The notes under the pieces were generated by a model. It ran no database searches. It worked only from the letters and a program-made list of their open reading frames with translations, and had not been told where the DNA came from. The position numbers and the translations under genes are program-made. From Succinivibrio dextrinosolvens DSM 3072 (GTDB lineage: Bacteria > Pseudomonadota > Gammaproteobacteria > Enterobacterales > Succinivibrionaceae), in contig NZ_FUXX01000002.1 in assembly GCF_900167015.1 (NCBI RefSeq), positions 1-64,000 on the forward strand: DNA of 64,000 bases. The letters run 5' to 3'. This document shows positions 60,926 to 64,000 of the stretch, one piece after another (position 1 is the first letter of the stretch; the number at the start of each line of letters is the position of its first letter).

Positions 60926-61783
60926 TTATAGTTTTTCTGCTTTTATAAAATGTACGTTGTCATAGGCCTTAATTTTTTTTATCTGACCGGAGAGGAATTT
61001 TTCCTTTATTTCATAAGGTGTTAGATGATTTACAGCAAATCCCAGCTGTTCAAGAGTGTTTACAACACTTGAGGACTTGTAGCCATCGCTCATTGGTTCA
61101 CCAACATAACTTGTCAGATTCTTAAGTTCTTCAAAACGTCTGTCGGTATCTGATAATGACTTTTCTTCATAAAAATCAAAGAGAACAGTAAGTTTTGATG
61201 AAAGCTCAAGAATATCCTTGAGTGTAGAGATGAAGGTTGAGAAATTGAGGTAGTAAGATAACCCCATGATGGTAACAAAGGTTGGCCTGCTGCTGTCAAA
61301 ACCTGCCTGCTTAAGCTTTTCCTTAAGAGAATCTGTTCTGAAATCAACTGGAACAAAGATAGCTCTGTTTTCAAGATGCAGATTTTTTATTCTCTGCTTT
61401 TTGATGCTCTGGAAGAATGGATGATCAACTTCGAAGTAGCTTGTCTTATCAGAAGTATCTCTCCAGGCAAAGGTATCAAGACCGGCTCCCAGAATCAGAT
61501 ACTGAGCTGAAGGATTTTTCTTTTTGAAATCAAGAAATTCATGTTCAGCAAAGATACTTCTTGAAACAGGAATCGGAAGAATCAGATCAAGGACGTTCTT
61601 TTTGAATACTCCATGCTCCTGTCTGCGTTTTTTCAGGATCAGATTCAGAAGTAGCTTCTTGTCATCCTCGATGATTTTCTCTGCAAGGTAATCATTAAAA
61701 ACTGGTTGATTTTCGCTTTTTGAGTAATAGGCTCTAGCCCACGCGCAAATTCTGGCTGTAACGCTGCCCTGATATGTTGTCAT
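60926..61783 (-). CDS. Class I SAM-dependent methyltransferase (leucine carboxyl methyltransferase-like)
   Basis: A 285-residue protein whose SAM site is YLILGAGLDTFAWR (about residues 95-108), followed by EVDHP and PVDFRTD. These are marks of the LCMT/PPM1-like family. The substrate is unknown. It is first in an operon with mccB and mccA. In Bacillus the equivalent operon also begins with a methyltransferase (yrrT), thought to generate SAH for sulfur recycling, so a role in SAM turnover is a reasonable inference. The SD is GTGGGA. Confidence 0.8.
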   Translation of the reverse strand: MTTYQGSVTARICAWARAYYSKSENQPVFNDYLAEKIIEDDKKLLLNLILKKRRQEHGVFKKNVLDLILPIPVSRSIFAEHEFLDFKKKNPSAQYLILGAGLDTFAWRDTSDKTSYFEVDHPFFQSIKKQRIKNLHLENRAIFVPVDFRTDSLKEKLKQAGFDSSRPTFVTIMGLSYYLNFSTFISTLKDILELSSKLTVLFDFYEEKSLSDTDRRFEELKNLTSYVGEPMSDGYKSSSVVNTLEQLGFAVNHLTPYEIKEKFLSGQIKKIKAYDNVHFIKAEKL

Positions 61784-62122
61784 TTTTTAATCCCACTTTC
61801 TGTGTCGATTTTATTTTGGTAATCAAAGCTTTCTGCTTTGATGTAAATTGACTTAAGATAAGTCTAAGCCTGTGTATTAGCTGCTTTTTTTAACAACAAC
61901 AGTTACAACAGTATAAAGATAGGTTCTTTGGAGAGAAAACAAAGGTATAGGTACGCAGACTGATGTCTGTGCTCTCTATGTTGCTATGTAAACGTAAATT
62001 TGTCATAGTAAAATTTTCCCTTTGTCTAATTTATTTATACAACAACAGAAAAATGAAATAAAGTAGTTTTTATAAAAAATAACAATTTTTTTTGAAAACT
62101 CCCTTTTTTGGGGCTTAAAAGA
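61784..62122 (-). other. Leader region of the methyltransferase-mccBA operon
   Basis: No gene is seen in this 339-base stretch. A perfect 8-base hairpin, atcaaagc/gctttgat (61822-61829, 61835-61842), lies about 40 bases before the start codon. A larger inverted set, gagag/ctctc (61931-61935, 61972-61976), encloses gcagac/gtctgt (61955-61960, 61965-61970). I checked by eye for SAM riboswitch (S-box) and MetJ-box patterns and saw none that hold. Promoters for the leftward operon are expected around 61980-62060. Confidence 0.35.
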
Positions 62123-62147
62123 GCACTGGGGATGTTCCCTCCAGTGC
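62123..62147 (-). terminator. Terminator of the paaK-type ligase operon
   Basis: A perfect 7-base stem (gcactgg 62123-62129, ccagtgc 62141-62147) is followed on the minus strand by TCTTTTAAG. It lies 15 bases after the ligase stop. Confidence 0.8.
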
Positions 62148-62161
62148 CCTGAAATCAGGCT

Positions 62162-63499
62162 TTAAGAAGCCAGCTTGTGCTCACGTTCATCAATAACACG
62201 CTTTGATTTGTGCTCAGAACGTGTATTCAGATCGCCATCCCTGTGCACAACTACATTTGCTGGTTTTACACCGATTCTGGCTTTCAGAGTATTTGCTACA
62301 GTGTTGATTACTTCTGCATCACTCTGATCGTTTTCAGCCTTCTTCTCAACCTCAACTGCATACTTGCAGGTGAAATCCTGATCATAGATTCTGATGCGGT
62401 ATTCACCGGTCAGACCTGGGATACTTCTGATACCAGCTTCAACGTCTGATGGGAAGACGTTAACAGCACTTACAATGAACATGTCATCCTTACGGCCAAG
62501 AACATGAATTCTGCCATGGGTTCTGCCACACTTGCACTTTGAGGTATCAATCCAGCCGATATCACCGGTTCTAAAACGGATCAGCGGACGGGCATGCTTA
62601 CGCAGTGTTGTGAATACGAACTCTCCCTTTGAACCAGGTGGCAGCACTTTACCAGTCTGAGGATCAACTGTCTCAACCAGAATATGATTCTCGGCAATAT
62701 GCAGACCATCCTTGTATTCACACATTGCAGCGCAGGCACCAAAGATGTCTGACAGACCGTAGAAGTCGTAAACCTCAGCTCCCCACAGTTCCTCGATAGC
62801 CTTGCGGGTTTCGTTGATTGAACCGCCTAGCTCGCCAGCGACGATTATCTTCTTGATGTTTAAATCCTTCTTAGGATCAATTCCGTTCTTTAAGGCCTTT
62901 TCACCTAACTGCCATGCATATGATGGAGAAGTCCAGATTACTGTTGGCTTATAGTTCTGCAGTACCCACAGAAGTCTTTCTGATGGCAGGGTACCACCCC
63001 AGATGCACAGTGCACCGGTTTTCTGAGCTCCGATAACATCAGGTCCACCAACGTACAGTGAGAAATTCAGTGCATGTACATAACGGTCATTTGGTCTTAC
63101 ACCAACCTGCCAGAACCAGCGGGCCTCAGTCTCCTGGAACTCATCAAAGTCCTTCTGAGTGAATGGAGAGATGGTAGGAACACCGGTTGAACCTGATGAT
63201 GTTGAAATGAATACAACATCATTCTCCGGTACAGCACACAGCTCACCCAGGAAAGACCCCTTACCCTGAGTATCACGCTGGGTCTTTTTGTCCATGAATG
63301 GGAATTTCTCGATATCCTTTAAGGTTACGATATCCTCTGGCTTAACTCCAGCCTGATCAAAAGCTCTCTTGTAGTATGGAGAGTTGTCATAGGCATATTT
63401 AACGATCTTCTTAAGATCCTTTAACTGCTGTTTTTCGAGGTCCTCACGTGAAATGGTTTCAAGTTCCTCGTTCCAATATTTAGTGTCGTTGATAGGCAT
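62162..63499 (-). CDS. paaK: Phenylacetate-CoA ligase (PaaK family)
   Basis: A 445-residue AMP-forming ligase. The ATP loop STSSGSTGVPT lies near residue 102, YDFYGLSDIFG (A5) near residue 236, and RFRTGDIG (A8) near residue 320. A C-terminal domain ends with HKSKRVIDER. Length matches PaaK (437). It activates phenylacetate or a similar aryl or branched acid with CoA. It directly follows the 2-oxoacid:ferredoxin oxidoreductase gene (26 bases). This suggests joint use in oxidation of aromatic amino acids, or in reductive carboxylation of phenylacetate to phenylpyruvate, a reaction known in rumen bacteria. Confidence 0.9.
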   Translation of the reverse strand: MPINDTKYWNEELETISREDLEKQQLKDLKKIVKYAYDNSPYYKRAFDQAGVKPEDIVTLKDIEKFPFMDKKTQRDTQGKGSFLGELCAVPENDVVFISTSSGSTGVPTISPFTQKDFDEFQETEARWFWQVGVRPNDRYVHALNFSLYVGGPDVIGAQKTGALCIWGGTLPSERLLWVLQNYKPTVIWTSPSYAWQLGEKALKNGIDPKKDLNIKKIIVAGELGGSINETRKAIEELWGAEVYDFYGLSDIFGACAAMCEYKDGLHIAENHILVETVDPQTGKVLPPGSKGEFVFTTLRKHARPLIRFRTGDIGWIDTSKCKCGRTHGRIHVLGRKDDMFIVSAVNVFPSDVEAGIRSIPGLTGEYRIRIYDQDFTCKYAVEVEKKAENDQSDAEVINTVANTLKARIGVKPANVVVHRDGDLNTRSEHKSKRVIDEREHKLAS

Positions 63500-63525
63500 T
63501 TTATATATCCTCTTGTTTATTTAAT

Positions 63526-64000
63526 TTATTTTGAAAAGTACTGTTTATCCAGAAGCTGCCATTTGGCATCTCTCTGAAGCGCAATCTCTTTAATTTCAGT
63601 GTCAGTCAGATGCTTGAATCTATCCTGACGTCTGATGTAGTGAGCAACATCAGTAAACTCACGTGGTCTTCTATTCAGTCTGTAGATTCCGTGCTCATAC
63701 TCAGCCAGGTACCACAGTCCGCAGTCCACAACCTCTTTTGCAACCTCTACACATTCGTCGGTCTTAATTCCCCAGCCGGTTGGACATGGAGCCAGTACAT
63801 GTATGTAGGAAGTGCCTTTGATAGAGGCAGCTTTCTCCACCTTGTTCATGAAATCCTGAAGGTATCCGATGCTTGCTGTGGCGCAGTAGCGGATCCCGTG
63901 TGCTGCCACAATTTCAAACATATTCTTCTTAACCTTCTGATTTCCCTTAATATTCCTTCCTGCCGGTGTGGTTGTTGTTCTGGCACCGAAAGGTGTCAGT
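63526..64000 (-). CDS. 2-oxoacid:ferredoxin oxidoreductase beta subunit, C-terminal part (runs off the window)
   Basis: The frame enters from the right edge and ends at 63526, giving about 157 residues. It reads through TPFGARTTTPAG, KKNMFEIVAAHGIRYCATAS and HVLAPCPTGWGIKTDECVEV to GLWYLAEYEHG, all typical of the TPP-binding beta subunit of pyruvate/isovalerate/arylpyruvate ferredoxin oxidoreductases (PorB/VorA group). An internal ATG at 63921 should not be taken as the start. The other subunits are presumably just outside. Pairing with paaK points to an aryl or branched 2-oxoacid rather than pyruvate. Confidence 0.88.
   Translation of the reverse strand, partial: LTPFGARTTTTPAGRNIKGNQKVKKNMFEIVAAHGIRYCATASIGYLQDFMNKVEKAASIKGTSYIHVLAPCPTGWGIKTDECVEVAKEVVDCGLWYLAEYEHGIYRLNRRPREFTDVAHYIRRQDRFKHLTDTEIKEIALQRDAKWQLLDKQYFSK

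Noticed and set aside
61784-62122. SAM riboswitch or MetJ boxes before the methyltransferase-mccBA operon
   Set aside because: Only ordinary hairpins are seen. The agacatcagtct stretch resembles one met box loosely, and adjacent repeats are missing.
1-64000. CRISPR arrays, prophage or defence islands
   Set aside because: No regularly spaced repeats and no phage structural or defence-type genes were found; apart from the partial transposase at the left edge the window is chromosomal.

Overview
The window reads as a piece of chromosome from an AT-rich, anaerobic gammaproteobacterium, most likely a rumen or gut member of the Succinivibrionaceae (Succinivibrio, Ruminobacter or Anaerobiospirillum-like). 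This is inference from gene content, not a database match. The gene order is gammaproteobacterial (yibN-secB-gpsA, gmk/rpoZ-spoT, coaBC-dut next to rpmB-rpmG). The cell has LPS-core genes of a Gram-negative. It has an ATP-dependent PEP carboxykinase, as succinate producers do, and a ferredoxin-type 2-oxoacid oxidoreductase subunit, which points to anaerobiosis.

Layout. 1-5310: the 5' part of a transposase, a Na/phosphate cotransporter-like protein, a tripartite tricarboxylate transporter (tctC-tctB-tctA) and a tRNA-Thr. 5400-15130: mutM, coaD and an envelope block (two heptosyltransferases, Kdo kinase, Kdo transferase, hldD, rhomboid protease, porin). 15200-25320: central housekeeping genes (gpmI, yibN-secB-gpsA, nfuA, pckA, greB, bioH-like, ribB), with two small proteins at 19290-19660, one of them a 54-residue membrane protein.

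25550-38810 is the most distinctive region. A ribose-type module (rbsK, rbsD, AraC regulator, 2H phosphoesterase) is preceded by a CRP-like site. It is followed by a nine-gene run: sugar-binding protein, DUF2291 protein, ABC ATPase, permease, a stand-alone glucose-type PTS EIIA domain, a FucI/AraA-like isomerase, a transketolase split into two genes, and an FGGY sugar kinase. Isomerase, kinase and split transketolase together match the logic of the transketolase route described for the branched plant pentose D-apiose, although other pentoses remain possible. An EIIA domain inside an ABC-sugar operon and a 2H phosphoesterase next to ribokinase are both unusual.

38825-56765: Hsp33/Hsp15, NudE, argF-argG-argH, dut-coaBC, rpmB-rpmG, ompA, an orphan galactose-type binding protein, a CobW-type GTPase, a hydrolase, spoT-rpoZ, gmk, engB and a CheX-like DUF3334 protein. 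56766-64000: a MATE exporter behind a structured leader, a methyltransferase-mccB-mccA reverse transsulfuration operon, and a phenylacetate-CoA ligase followed by a 2-oxoacid:ferredoxin oxidoreductase beta subunit that runs off the window.

Transcription signals are unusually easy to read here: many units end in clear hairpin plus U-run terminators. The most highly expressed genes (pckA, ompA) use CTA/TTA leucine codons almost exclusively. Candidate RNA elements lie upstream of nfuA, the MATE gene, rpoZ-spoT and ompA.
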